A stretch of 64,000 bases of DNA. It comes from Brachypodius melanocephalos. Taxonomy: Eukaryota; Chordata; Aves; Passeriformes; Pycnonotidae. The notes beneath the pieces were generated by a model. The model worked only from the letters and a program-made list of their open reading frames with translations, did not search any database and was not told where the DNA came from. The stretch is taken from the NCBI GenBank assembly GCA_013398615.1, contig VZSR01001685.1, positions 3,702,615 through 3,766,614 of the forward strand, written 5' to 3'. Within the stretch, counting starts at the first letter, position 1, and each line of letters starts with the position of its first letter. The position numbers and the translations under genes were made by a program. Below, piece by piece: positions 1-11,316 of this stretch.

Positions 1-1814
1 CATGTGGTCTCACAGAAATTCTCAAAACAAGGTTGAGGGGAAAATGCAGTGTTGCATATATTCTTTCCTTTGTCATTACCACAGCTTTAAACTTTCCTGC
101 CCAAGGAAAGTTTCCTTCATTATTAGTACAGATAGCTAGAGGTTTTAGTTTGATTTGCTTTCTAATCCAATTTTTAATTAAAAGAAAATCTTTTGATAGG
201 AGATCTTCTGTTTGCTTTCATCCTGGAATCTAACATTTTGGAAAAGATAAGAAATCACATATGCTACCAGCTTGCTGTTCTTTTATAGGCAGACTTTGTT
301 GCCCTTGTGCACAAAGAATTCTGTCTCGGGGAAAACACATGAAATACCAGATTTTAAGTAAATTTCTGGATGCCTATTTATTTACATAAACATGGATTTC
401 TTCAGTTTTATACCTTAGCAATTTCATCTATTTCAACATGGCAATGTTCCTTTTTCCCACTCTCAAAAATATCTATTTTAACCCACCAATCTAGTAGCTT
501 CCCTTCCCACCACCTGCTTTTCATTTTTCTTTCTGTCGTGGAAATCTGTGACAAGAGAAATTAATTTGTGCTTTTGGGGGTTTTGTTTATTTGCTTTTAA
601 TGGATTACATTACTCCTGCTTGAGAGCTATTGAATTGAGTATTGTGCTACATCAGGTCAACAGACACTCCTTCTCTTATCGGTGTGTGGTCCAGATTCCC
701 AAGTTATCTGGGAAAGTCCCCTTTAGTTGTGGCCTACTATTACTGTTCAATATTTACACCTTTCCAGTGGTATCAGGGTGTCAGGAGCTAGAAAAAAAAT
801 TAGTGTCTCAAATAGTCAGCAGCTTTCACATCGAGAACGGAAATTATGGATGGTAAATGTGCCTGCCTGTTTTGTCACTGAGGAAACTGTGATGATGAGT
901 GTATGCTAAGGGGACCACCACTGACACCTGTCAGTGCTGAAGCCTAGCTGAATGCCAAGAGACATGTTTTAGAGCTAAAACAAGTTAGAGGTGGTAACAA
1001 CATTGTACTCACCAGCTTTAGAAAGATTTCATGCAGGTAAGTGCATGAGGACTTCTGCAGTAGCAATGAAAGTGTAAGGGAAATTGGTACAGTAATCAGT
1101 GTCCCTAACGTGTCAGGGCTACTATCTATTATTGTATAAATATTCAAGTCCTATTGTCCACATTTTATTGACCTGATGTCAGCTGAAAAACACCAGCTAG
1201 CACTTTTGGGTTATTTCAGCAGAGGACAGAGGATACTCCTAAAATACCGATACAAGAACGACAAGCTCTACAGATAATATGAATAAAAGATGTACTGGTT
1301 CCTGTTCTGAGGTGAAAGGATCTTGAAAGAAATATTTTTTTCTTGCCAGAAAAACAGCTTTTCCTGAGCAGTAAAATGTTCAAAAGAATCTCATCTTTTT
1401 GATTACTTACAGCATTTTGAAGGCACTGTTCCCACCCTTGTTAATCTATGTGATTGACAAGGTCTACATTTGACTGCATTTTTTTCTTCATTAGACAAGT
1501 CTGCTTTTCATTTTAAATAGTGAAACAAATCCACTGCCACGTAAGTATTTCAATGTTGTCACTAGACCTGTGCTGCAGCAATTTAAAACTTCAGAAAAAC
1601 ATGTGGGTTTAAATCCCATTCATCTGTTTAAAAAGGCTTGTGATAAAAAAAAAAAAAAAACCTAGCATAAAATTTAACTCCAGAAGGACACTGCTATACA
1701 CCACATAAATTACTCTGAAAAAGGCAGCTGAAAATGGATCAGTAACTATTTGGTTTGTTATAATTTGTTATAATTTAAAAATATTTTTCAGAACTACTTA
1801 AAATAGTAGTCGAC
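1..1814. other. Unique AT-rich non-coding DNA
   Basis: No exon, RNA gene or named repeat is recognised. Open frames here are short (102 codons at most) and of low-complexity composition. A run of 16 A lies at 1645-1660. A good 5' splice-site-like string (CAG followed by GTAAGT) occurs near 1034-1042 but has no convincing partner acceptor. Confidence 0.6.
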
Positions 1815-2270
1815 TCATATAATTGTGGGATGGTCTGGGTTGAAAGGGGCCATAAAGATCATCCATTTCGATGGACAGAGACAGCTTTCGCTAGAACAGG
1901 TTGTTCAGAGCCCCTCGGATACTCCCACCAATGGGGCACCCACAGCTGCTCTGGGAAACTTGTTCCATTGACTCACCAACCTCATGCTAAAGGATTTCTT
2001 CCTAATATCTAATCTAAGCCTGTGCTCTTTCAGTTTTATTCCATCCCCCTTGTCCTGTCACTACATACCCTTGTAAAAAGCCTCTCTCCATTTTTCTTGC
2101 AGATGTCCTGCAGATACTGGAAGGCCACAATTAGGTCACCTCAAAGGCTTTTCTTTTCCAGGCTGAACAATCCAAACTCCTCATAGGAGGAGCCCTCTCA
2201 TCATCTTGTGTCCTCCTCTGGTCTTGCACAAGCAAGTCAAAGTTCTTCCTCTGCTGAGGACCCCAGCATG
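1815..2270 (-). mobile_element. CR1 LINE 3' end, old copy
   Basis: Read on the plus strand, this starts with a worn TCATAGAATC-type terminus and continues with the usual complement of a CR1 3' end: the worn GGTCTGGGTTGAAAGGGGCC block, the block around CTAGAACAGGTTGTTCAGAG, and the block ending in CTTGTCCTGTCACTACATAC. The element is therefore on the minus strand, with its 3' end at 1815. It is 5'-truncated, as nearly all CR1 copies are, because target-primed reverse transcription rarely finishes. A piece just inside the 3' end is missing compared with the copy at 21698. No reading frame survives, so this is an inert fossil. The distal boundary near 2270 is estimated by eye. Confidence 0.9.
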
Positions 2271-3440
2271 TTGTCTCATGAAAATAATACTTCTCTTGCA
2301 TTAATTCAAATGAATGATATTGGGAAATTAACCATTTAAATTATTTATATAGTACTTTTAGTACACTTTTTAAGTATGTAAATATATGTCCTTATTCAAC
2401 CACCTTGACTCTGAAAATCTGGACCTAGACTGCTGTAAAACAATCCAAACCAACAGACTTCTGCTTGACATTCGGGTTGCAACTGGTACATTCTTGGTTG
2501 CATTTTATGACAAAGGTGAGCACAGGACAAAGTAGAACAAACATTAATGCATAATTCATCAGGTGTCACAGGAGGGGACGAATTGCTCTAGCAGGTATTG
2601 CTCTCCTGCCATTAGCTGTGTAGGGAACTCGCCATCTAGCACCGAGCAGGTACCGAAATCAGACTGCTCAGTTCAGGGGTTCTCAATAGGTTAAATCTAT
2701 GTTTAAAGCTCCCCTTCCACAAACACAAAAGCCATGCTTAGAATCGTAGCTGCATGACATTATATCTGCTGCTGCTTTAGCCTGTCTCTGTTGAGGCTCT
2801 TTTGGCTTCCATGACATGCTGTGTCATGTTCTCAGCACTCTGCACCCACCTGCTGAGAACTGACTCCTTTTGATGTTGCATTTTGCATCCTCTTCCCCTT
2901 TCAAAGTGGCAAAATTTCAGCCTTTGCAAGACACAGTCTGGACTTGGGGGCCATAAGCCCCCTTTTAAATTTTAATTGTCATGTCATTGGTTAATAAAAA
3001 AATTAATGATACTTTGTTGCTGATCTCAGCCATAAGCTGCACCTTCATTGGCCACATAAATTGTAAGACTAGTTATTCAATCTTGTTTTGGACACGGTAC
3101 ATATTCTGTTTCTACTATCTGTCAATAACCTTGCTTTTTAAATGTGTGTTGAGGAATATATTAATATTTCTGTCTCCTATACTTGACTTTAAAGGAAATT
3201 TGGCTGGACACTATATCCTCTGAAGTGCTCTAGTATTCCCTTAAATGCTACCCTCAGTTTTCTGAGACTTGCTTGAACTGTTTTCTGCTAGCCTGAAGTC
3301 TCAGATCTTTGGGGACATTTAACTGCACTTTTCTGCTTTTGTATTTGTTTTCTCAGGTAGTTTTATTCCTTTATTTTGTTATTCAGATATCCCTCAGAAG
3401 CTGGGAGCCTGGAAAAGTCATAGTTCAACAGTGACTGGAC
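2271..3440. other. Unique non-coding DNA
   Basis: AT-rich sequence without recognised exons or repeats. The longest open frame (2981-3223, plus) is rich in I, L, F and S, as expected from AT-rich random sequence. Confidence 0.6.
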
Positions 3441-3765
3441 CTGTGTGCAGCTGAGAAGTCCCAAAGCATCTCTCATGTGCCAGGTACTGCTCAGAGGGCG
3501 TCACCACCTAAGCTGGGGTTAAAGCTGCGTGTGTTTCTTTTCTCAGCAGATGCAGGCAGTCTCCTCACACCCAGAGCAGATGCAATCTCATCCTGCTCAA
3601 GCTGCTGGCTGGCTGGCATGGCTAGCAGGGGCACTGAGCCTGCCTCAGGGAGCTCAGCACTAAGGAAACACAGGCACCCAGCTTTCTGCCACCCCAGAGC
3701 ACCAGCAGAGCAAGCTCTGCACAGAGCAAAAAGCAATGTAGACATAACCCAGAGCCTGGAGTAAA
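3441..3765. other. GC-richer patch, function unknown
   Basis: This stretch is visibly richer in G and C than its flanks and contains repeated CTGGCTGGCTGG-like and GAGCACCAGCAGAGCA-like strings. It is open on both strands (95 codons plus at 3477-3764, 84 codons minus at 3491-3745), which is what higher GC content alone gives. The predicted peptides resemble no family I know. It could be an old repeat, an unannotated exon or a local GC peak. Confidence 0.4.
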
Positions 3766-5240
3766 TTCAGGGATGGAATAATCCTTAAAACTGCCCTTGC
3801 AGTGTGTGGGATGGTCACTCTGAAAGCCCCCTTCTCCTTTCCCAAATCCTTCCAGGTCTTCAAGCAGCAGCTTCCCTCACTAGCTTTTCGGTCTGTGCAG
3901 GGCAAATCGCTTTCTCAACAGCACTTGCTCACCCTTAATCTAGCATGCCCTATTTATTCTTTGGACAACAAACTCCTGTGGCAAGACTATACTTCCTAAT
4001 TCTGTACAGAATGGGGATTTTAATGATGAGGAACAAAATCGACCCCTAAAGAGCTGTTAGCCATAATGTCCTTTTGGAAGTGGCTATTTGTCATTCACAG
4101 TAACAGGTCTACACAATTAGCATGTGATCATCATGCATTTAAAAATAAAGATGAGGGAGGGGACACTCTCTCCCTGATGGAAATTGCTCCCACTTTGTAG
4201 AGTTTATTGTTGTCTTGATTGCAGAGATGTTACAGGCTGCTGCAAAGCTCCTGATGAATAACCCTTATTATGTATTACATGCTGCATGATTTATGCTGAA
4301 CATGGCACCTTATGATCTGTATTTCCACCATCCTCTCATAATGCTTTTGTGACTTAGCTCAGCTTGTCCTCTCTTTAACCTTTGTATTCAAAACATATTT
4401 ACAAATATGCATATTTGACACATTCATATGACATTCTGCCCTCTTGCCTGCTGACTCCACCTTCAAATGTTACTGGAAGCTGCACAGATTTTAATGCAAA
4501 CCTGCTTTCAGTGTTTCTTTCAGTGTAGACCAAGGATAAAGAAAAAAAAATCTTCAAACTATCATAGCATTGTTCTTCATTAATTCCTTTGGTACAAAAG
4601 CAGAGGAAAAAAAGATAAATGGAGCAAACCCATTGTCATTACAGTTTAAAGCAAAATAATTTCCACTAGTCCTTCCATAATTATAGTGGGAGGAAAGGCT
4701 AATGCATATTAAAAGAGAGTGTTTCTTGCAGAAAGGATCATTTAGCTGTACTGATGAGCAAAAGGAGAACTAGTAATGTATTGACAATTCCTTCAGCTAT
4801 AGTTGTTTACATATGTTTTGTAATAGGAATGCATTCTGGTGAATGCCAGCAAGAAGAGAATGTGTCTTTTATGTTTAAGACTGTGTCTTTGTTTAAAGGA
4901 GATTTTTTTAAAAAAGTTAACTCCAAACGTATCTTAGCTTTCTAAATCATCTAACTGTTTAAGATCTTTCTAAATCCTTTTGCAAGGCACTTGAAATTAG
5001 ATTGATGGAAAGTGCTACAGACAAGCCAGGTATCGGTATTTGAAGCAGTAGTTTTGCAGCATCCAGCTGATGATTTCTTTTTCTCCCCCTGAATGTCTCC
5101 CAGAGAGCACTACACTATTATCATCTGAATATATTTGCACTGTTGTGGCCAGAATTGCCTTGGGTGAGATAAGCAAGTACAGTAAATATATATGTAAGCC
5201 TCTCTGCAAAGCCCACTTGCTTTTAAGCCTGTTTCTGCCT
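3766..5240. other. Unique non-coding DNA; conserved-element-like part at 4090-4330
   Basis: No gene or named repeat is seen. The part at about 4090-4330 is sequence-complex, free of simple repeats and rich in homeodomain-type ATTA and TTAT cores, in the style of vertebrate conserved non-coding elements. That style is suggestive only, since conservation cannot be seen from one genome. Confidence 0.4.
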
Positions 5241-5640
5241 TAATGGGATTCATTGCTTCCCTAAGCAGCCCTTGTAATTTTCAGCAAGGTCCTTTAACTC
5301 ATTTAATGTGCAACATTTGTTCATGCCTAATTTGTCTGAGCCAGGCCATGTTTGTGTTTTCCTTGAGTTGCAGAAAGGTTGATTGTGAGGGTGGAACTGC
5401 CTGCCTCCAGTGAATATATTTCTTTCCGAATTACAGTAATTACCGCAGGTTTCATTTGGTTGGTGCTCCCCTCTGTGCCCCTCCTTGACAAGGTTAACAG
5501 GCAGAAGGTAACTGAACATCAAAAGATGAGTGTCTGATCACACGGGCAGTTGTTGACAGTACCATTTCTCTGGTGATGCTGATAACATTCTCTACTGGAT
5601 TCTTCTGCAAAGGCACGTAGGAATTAAGTTTGCAACCCTA
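5241..5640. promoter_or_regulatory. Candidate conserved non-coding element
   Basis: A 400-base stretch of complex sequence without repeats. Near 5430-5450 it holds a close pair of homeodomain-like sites in GAATTACAGTAATTACCGC. Elsewhere there are E-box-like and GATAAC-like strings. A 90-codon minus frame (5250-5522) has no recognisable domain and no start context that favours translation. Regulatory function is inferred from style alone. Confidence 0.25.
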
Positions 5641-5901
5641 AGGATAACTGTAGATGTCAACAGATCTGCATTACACCCAGCTTGAATCCTGAAGAACATG
5701 CTGCCTCTGCTGAACAAAGACAATAGAGATGATTAGAGGTTTGGAGGGGTTTGCCTCTAATCTCCCCCTCACAACTTAAAAAAAAAAAGGAGATTTAATG
5801 TAGCCAACTTTTAAGGAAAGGTAATAAATTTCATTAAAATCTTTGTATTGACTTTGAACAACAGAACAGAATCTTTCTTGCTTCCCTTTTTGTCTCTCTA
5901 A

Positions 5902-5998
5902 ATGTATATATATGTACAAATATATGTGCATCTATGTATTGAAACGTGTCACCAGGAATATATATGCAATTATGTCTACATATATCTATATATGATAT
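5902..5998. repeat. TATA/TGTA-rich low-complexity tract
   Basis: Interrupted alternating purine-pyrimidine repeats such as ATGTATATATATGTAC and CATATATCTATATATGATAT. Such tracts melt easily and can vary in length. Confidence 0.75.
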
Positions 5999-7115
5999 CC
6001 CTCTTTCCATTTCTCTCTGTATGTTTATATGTATGTAGAAAACAGAAAGGTAGAACTCTGATTTTCCTTTGGAAATACAGAACTGCATTAGAAATATGAT
6101 TTTCCCTGAAATATTCTAAAATTAACCCACTCAAAATTACTTACATCTGTCACTGGCCATCTCAAGCTGCACTTGGCAACCTCAAACCCTAAATGTAAAA
6201 TTATGAAGGAAAATCTGCCTTTCAGTTATTTTCTCCCAGTGACACCTGCATAATAAGGGAAGAGATATTTTAGTTTTAGCATAATTTCACTTTGAAGTCC
6301 TTCCCTCTTGAAATTTCTCTTACAATACCTAATATCAGCAGGCAGCTCAGTGCTTAATGAACTGAAAGACTTAAAATATGTTTTCCAATAAGCCAAGATT
6401 TATATTTAAGATTCTTATAAACATCAGAATTTTCTATTAATTACCTCAAGGATTTGAACTAACCCGTTCTGTTTTACTCCCATCACCTGACATTTATAAT
6501 GGCTGCAATTAATTTATTTTTCCAATGGATTAGGTCACCTCTCAGTCACAACCATAATAAGTCAGACTTTTAGAATTATTTGTATTCAGATGTGCATTGT
6601 TTATGCAACTGTGAGAGGGAATATTTCCCACAGGTGACTTAAATGGTAAAAGTCTTCAGACATGCAAATGGCATATTTGTAATTCTATTATGAAAATAAA
6701 AATCACAGAAGTTTATCAGTAACTTAGAAACTGGTTTCCAATCTGACCTCATTTCCTCATGTTTCACAGAAAGTTAATTCCAGTGACTTCTGAAAAATGA
6801 CATTTGACTTACCTTACCTTAGCATGAGGTATAGAAGATTCCTTGGTCTGACTTTCAGACCATTTTAATCATTTAATTGAATGTTCAATACACTTTCAGA
6901 TATACTAGGAAAAAATTGTTATCTTGGAACTTTTGTTAGAGGTCATTAAAAATAAATCTCACATATAAAGGACTTGCATTTTTCACATCTTAGAATAAGT
7001 AAGGGAATGGTCACCCTTTTCTGTGAGAAAAGATTAGAAGAATTTGGACTGTTTCAGTCTAGCTCAATGTTTGTATAAATACAGATGTTTCTCCTTGAGC
7101 TGGACCCATCAGTGG

Positions 7116-7133
7116 AAAAAAAAAAAAAAAAAA
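7116..7133. repeat. Poly(A) run of 18
   Basis: Uninterrupted A homopolymer. No retroposed gene body is recognised upstream of it, so it is not taken as a processed-pseudogene tail. Confidence 0.85.
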
Positions 7134-7520
7134 CAGGTCCAATGGCTCTTAGAGAATTGGATTTAATAAGAACAAGTGGTTTGAGCACAAGTTTAAACAG
7201 TAGGTTATAATTTGAAAAGGAAGGAATCGTTTTGTGTTTCCCCAAAACACTCTGAGTTCAGAGTGATCCCAAAGCTTTCCATCTTGACTCATATGTATTA
7301 TTGTATTACTATTACTATTACTGTATTACTATATACTAAAATCTTAAATCTAAGTTTCCAGAATTCCAACACTTTCCCACACAATTTTTGACCTGTTTAA
7401 AAATAAAGGCAGACCTGAACATACATTTTCTGCTTCAAGAAGAAAGGAGAAAGAAAGAAAAAAAATCAGACTTCTAAAATATTTGCAAACTTGACTTGTT
7501 TATTGAAATGGTTCTAGGTT

Positions 7521-8040
7521 CTATTGCTGATTCTTTATGAGATAAATAAGAGGCAGGTTTGATCCAACAGGCTTATGCACAAGGTGCAGATTTCTACACC
7601 ACAAAGCCCTCTCCTGTTCTGCTCTGTCTTGACATGCATGGAGTCTAAACACAGCAGAGGGAAAATCTGATGCCCATAAAATGCTGAAATAGATGACCGT
7701 GACGTGTGGTGTACCCATTGTATGAAGAGCCCCAAGAAATGGGTGGCTGACAGGTCACTGTTTGAAATGTGTGTAATTAATTCACTTTGGAGGAACAGCC
7801 ATTCAAACCCTTTGCCTGGGACAATTAATGCAGTCTCCACTCAGAGGACCAAAGGTAAAAGGCATAGCTCCTTTTTGTAGTCTGTGAAATTAGGTCAACA
7901 CAAGCAAGAAGGCAATTCAGGGGAGCTAAAGATGCCTAATTTATATGCCTGAAGCAGACAGTTGTGAGCATCCCCCGTGGAGAGCAACAAGAATGTGTCA
8001 ATGCTATTCCACAGAAAAAGGATTGTTAACTGCAGAGCTG
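7521..8040. promoter_or_regulatory. Candidate conserved non-coding element
   Basis: Complex, repeat-free sequence of about 500 bases, with a CRE-like GACCGTGACGTGTGG near 7694, TAATTAATTCAC near 7771 and ACAATTAATG near 7821. A 101-codon minus frame (7535-7840) has no recognised domain. The call is by style only; alignment to other birds and reptiles would decide. Confidence 0.25.
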
Positions 8041-10127
8041 CAATGTAAAGAAAAAAATAACTTCATAAAAAACTCGCTACTGAAAAATGAAAAATTGCTT
8101 TTTTCTATCAACAGGTAAATTTTACTTTTTTTGATAACACAGTACATGCATTGGAAGAAACTAACATAGCGTACTATTCAGTGAAGCTCACAAACTTAAG
8201 AGCAAAACTTGTCATCTGTCTTTTAAAATGTAAAAGAAGTTCACACAAATTCCCTCCCAAAGGCCCAAAACTGGCTATGTTTTGATAATGAGACAAAATT
8301 ACAGTAAAGCAACAAATTGTGAAGCATGTGCTGCAAAAAAAGAACAAATTCTTCAATAGCTACAACCTTTACACAAGGAAACAGAATAGTATATTCTTGT
8401 GGGAGGTGAGAATATTTATTTTGAATCACAATATTCTGTTTAAAATCATTACTTGAGAAGACGGAGGGTGGGAGAGAGCAACTCAAATGAAATGTGTTGG
8501 CTGTAGATCTCTGAGCCACATTCTCTTGGAGTCAGACTCCCATTTCTCTGTGAGCACTTGTACTGCCAAAAAATAGATATACAATTTTCTCAATATGCAT
8601 TTTCTCCCACATATTTTGGCTTAAGACCATCCTCTTCATATAATACAGCATTACTGACACACAGAAGGCTTTTCACATCATGGGGCTGCTGTTGATTTAC
8701 ATGTAGATTACCAATCAGAGCTATACATGCTGCCAAGCTCATTTCATTCCAGAAGAAGAAGAATATTTCTCAGACTTTATCTCAAACTTCAATGGGTTTT
8801 CATTTTTGTAAGAGGTCAGGTTTGATATGTCCTGCTTATAAGTATATTTAAACCCCAGCTAGAGCTCTTCACAGGATCCTCTAACATCCCAAAGAAAGGG
8901 TCCTGAATGTATGGACTACAAAGATTGAGAACAACTGATGCATTTTACCTTGGCCTCGGGGCCAGTTGAGTTGGGCTCCACAGAAGATTCATCTGGTTGA
9001 AATAAGCAGAAAATTAGAGGGTTTCCTGGAACAGTAAATATTTCATCTCTGTGCTAGTTAGTGATTCTCTTGAATGAGTATTTTACTGACAGTGTTAGGA
9101 GAACCTTGGTGGCATTCTCACTTCATTTCAGACTAAACTCCAATGGAGTTCCATTTTATCGAGAACTTGCTGACAATTCACTTTCTGCATCCACTGACCT
9201 ACATTTTCACATGCCCCAAAATGTCTTGAGTTTTTTCTGAATTATCTGCCCTGTCCCTTAGAAAATAATCATTTGTTTCACTCCCAATAGTTCCTAGTGG
9301 TTTTATTCCTACTTATACAAAGCATTAAATAAAAAAGATCAGAGCCTAAGGAAAAGACACTACTCACATGTTGTTTACCTTGTAACAGAACATTCACATC
9401 AATAAATCTACCTATCTTTCCCTGCCTTTCCATTCCCTTCCCTGCTTTTCCCTTCCCCCACCTCTGCCTTGCCTACTATCTTTGCACAAAACTAAAAGTT
9501 TAGTCCATTTTATTTCAAGTGTGTATTTTTGCTTAGGAAAATTCAGAGATATATAATACCCCTTAATGGCCTCTCAAAACAAGCCATAGGGCTTGACCCC
9601 TACCAACTACCTGTCTCCCAACACAGCACTGCATGCATCCAATAGTTTATCCTGTGAGAGCACAGCTATAAGTGCTGCACACTACCCATACTCTACATCT
9701 AGAGTGATTTCATCACTCAGAGTGGAAAGACTTCTGATGGGGTCTGAAGTCAAAGATTTTAAAGTGCTCAACACATTTAGAGAGGGATGTAGAGGCATTG
9801 CAGAAGCAGACTCATCAGCCAAGACCACGTGGCTCTTTGTGAAAGGATTTTGGCCTGAAGAGTTCAGGAGTCTCAGTGGGTGAACTATTGAGCAGTGGCA
9901 TGCAGCAGGTGGCCTCTCTTGTCTTCAGTGAGCGTCTAAAAAGGTGCTGGGGGGAAAAAAGCTCATTTAAACACCTGAATTCTGATGTGTGTGGAGAAAT
10001 TCCAGTGCATATGTTACTGTCTGCTCTTATTACTTGCAAAAATGGGCTTCAGTAGAGATGATGTACAGAAAAGGAACATAGTTGTCTTTCCTATAAATTA
10101 CCCCTTCCTTTCTAAGTCAGCACATTT
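8041..10127. other. Unique non-coding DNA
   Basis: No exon or named repeat seen. A pyrimidine-rich stretch lies at about 9418-9462. A 96-codon plus frame (9593-9883) has no recognisable domain or codon pattern. Confidence 0.6.
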
Positions 10128-10165
10128 GATCTCATCTATTAGATAGCCAGTATGTAGATGAGATC
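10128..10165. repeat. Inverted repeat: 11-bp perfect arms
   Basis: GATCTCATCTA at 10128-10138 is exactly reverse-complementary to TAGATGAGATC at 10155-10165, leaving a 16-base loop. It could form a cruciform in DNA or a hairpin in RNA on either strand. No matching gene is recognised. Confidence 0.9.
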
Positions 10166-10357
10166 TATAGACAGTGGGAGTTGCTCTTTCTCTTTCTGTC
10201 TGGCTATACTTATGTTCTGAAAGTGCAGAAATTGCTCAATTGAAAAACTTTCTGTCCGTTAACTATGCAGAGTCTGTAAAGAATGGGAAAGAATAGCTTG
10301 AAAATGAATCTGTAAAAAACTTTTAAGAAACTACTGTTAAACTACTACTGCCTTTAA

Positions 10358-10395
10358 GAATGCAGATGGTATTAACACAAATACCATCTGAATTC
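10358..10395. repeat. Inverted repeat: 14 pairs, one mismatch, 8-base loop
   Basis: CAGATGGTAT (10363-10372) pairs perfectly with ATACCATCTG (10381-10390) around the loop TAACACAA. Beyond one G/A mismatch the arms pair for four more bases (GAAT with ATTC). The stem is shorter than a usual microRNA precursor. Confidence 0.9.
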
Positions 10396-11216
10396 TCAAG
10401 ATCCTAATCCACTTATATAAGCATACATCCATATCTGCAGAAAAATTAAATGCATTTCAATACATATGCATAGCACATGCCAGTGCAATGGAAATTATAT
10501 ATGCAAGGATATGCAAATATCCCACAAATAAAATAAACAGGAAAAAAAAATACTTCAGATAAACTCATTGCATCTTCACGGTGCAATTTTGCTGTCCTTG
10601 TCTTCCGCCAGTGGCAGTCAGAACATATATAAGTGATCAACTGCAAACCTGATCCCAGCAGCTCTTGTGTCACAGCATTAGAGTAGACAGGGAGGGCAGA
10701 GCATCTCAGCAGCTCCTGTTGTCTCAGAGGCACCTTCCTCTGTGTTAATACCACTGAAATCCCTGCTCTCCAGCCAATACAGACTGACTTCATAGTAGGC
10801 TTGCTGCTTTCTGCTTAATAAAATCATAGACTGAAAAGACCTTATCTTTACTGAAGTAAAAGTGATATGTTATTACCTTCTTCATTTTAACAGAGCATTA
10901 CAAATCTGAGGAATAATTCCAACTTGCTTTTCCATGAAACAGCTGAGCGGTCTTAGAGCTTAGTTTGCTGTAGTGAAGCTGCAAGAGTCCCTTCTACATT
11001 TTCAAAGAATGACTTTGTTCAGGTGTCTTCTCTTATAAAAATCTACCTGTTTGCTGCTGAAGAGGCAGCTAAAATTTTAGCGACGTGGTTGCAAGTTCAG
11101 AAGACATAGAAACCATTAGGCACTTTATTCATAAATTTGACAGAAACAAGGAAGAGATTGATTAAAACAAGGGAAAGGAGACCTTCTCCTTTGATAAAGC
11201 CTTTATTAGGATCAGC
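10396..11216. other. Non-coding DNA up to the assembly gap
   Basis: It includes a 115-codon minus frame (10446-10793), the longest frame outside a repeat in this part. Its translation shows no family signature and its C-terminal half is AT-driven. The sequence at about 10560-10790 is complex and could be an exon or a conserved element, but no splice sites stand out. A short AATCATAGACTGAAAAGACC-like string near 10823 may be a CR1 remnant too small to call. Confidence 0.5.
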
Positions 11217-11316
11217 NNNNNNNNNNNNNNNNNNNNNNNNNNNNNNNNNNNNNNNNNNNNNNNNNNNNNNNNNNNNNNNNNNNNNNNNNNNNNNNNNNNN
11301 NNNNNNNNNNNNNNNN
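11217..11316. other. Assembly gap (100 N)
   Basis: Exactly 100 N, the conventional placeholder for a gap of unknown size. The frame at 11137-11370 that runs through it is meaningless. Confidence 0.97.

Larger units (their letters stand above)
5641..7520. other. Unique non-coding DNA with simple repeats
   Basis: AT-rich. It holds an alternating TATA/TGTA-rich stretch (5902-5998), a run of 18 A (7116-7133) and a short ATTACT-type repeat (about 7296-7332). Frames across 5834-6099 on both strands are by-products of the low-complexity tract. Confidence 0.6.

Noticed and set aside
7116..7133. Poly(A) as the tail of a processed pseudogene
   Set aside because: No gene-like body or target duplication is seen upstream; the same holds for the A runs at 1645, 12161, 16650 and 43946.
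10446..10793. Minus-strand frame of 115 codons
   Set aside because: No domain, no splice context and AT-driven composition in the C-terminal half.
10823..10845. AATCATAGACTGAAAAGACC-like string resembling a CR1 terminus
   Set aside because: Only about 20 bases match and no CR1 body follows.
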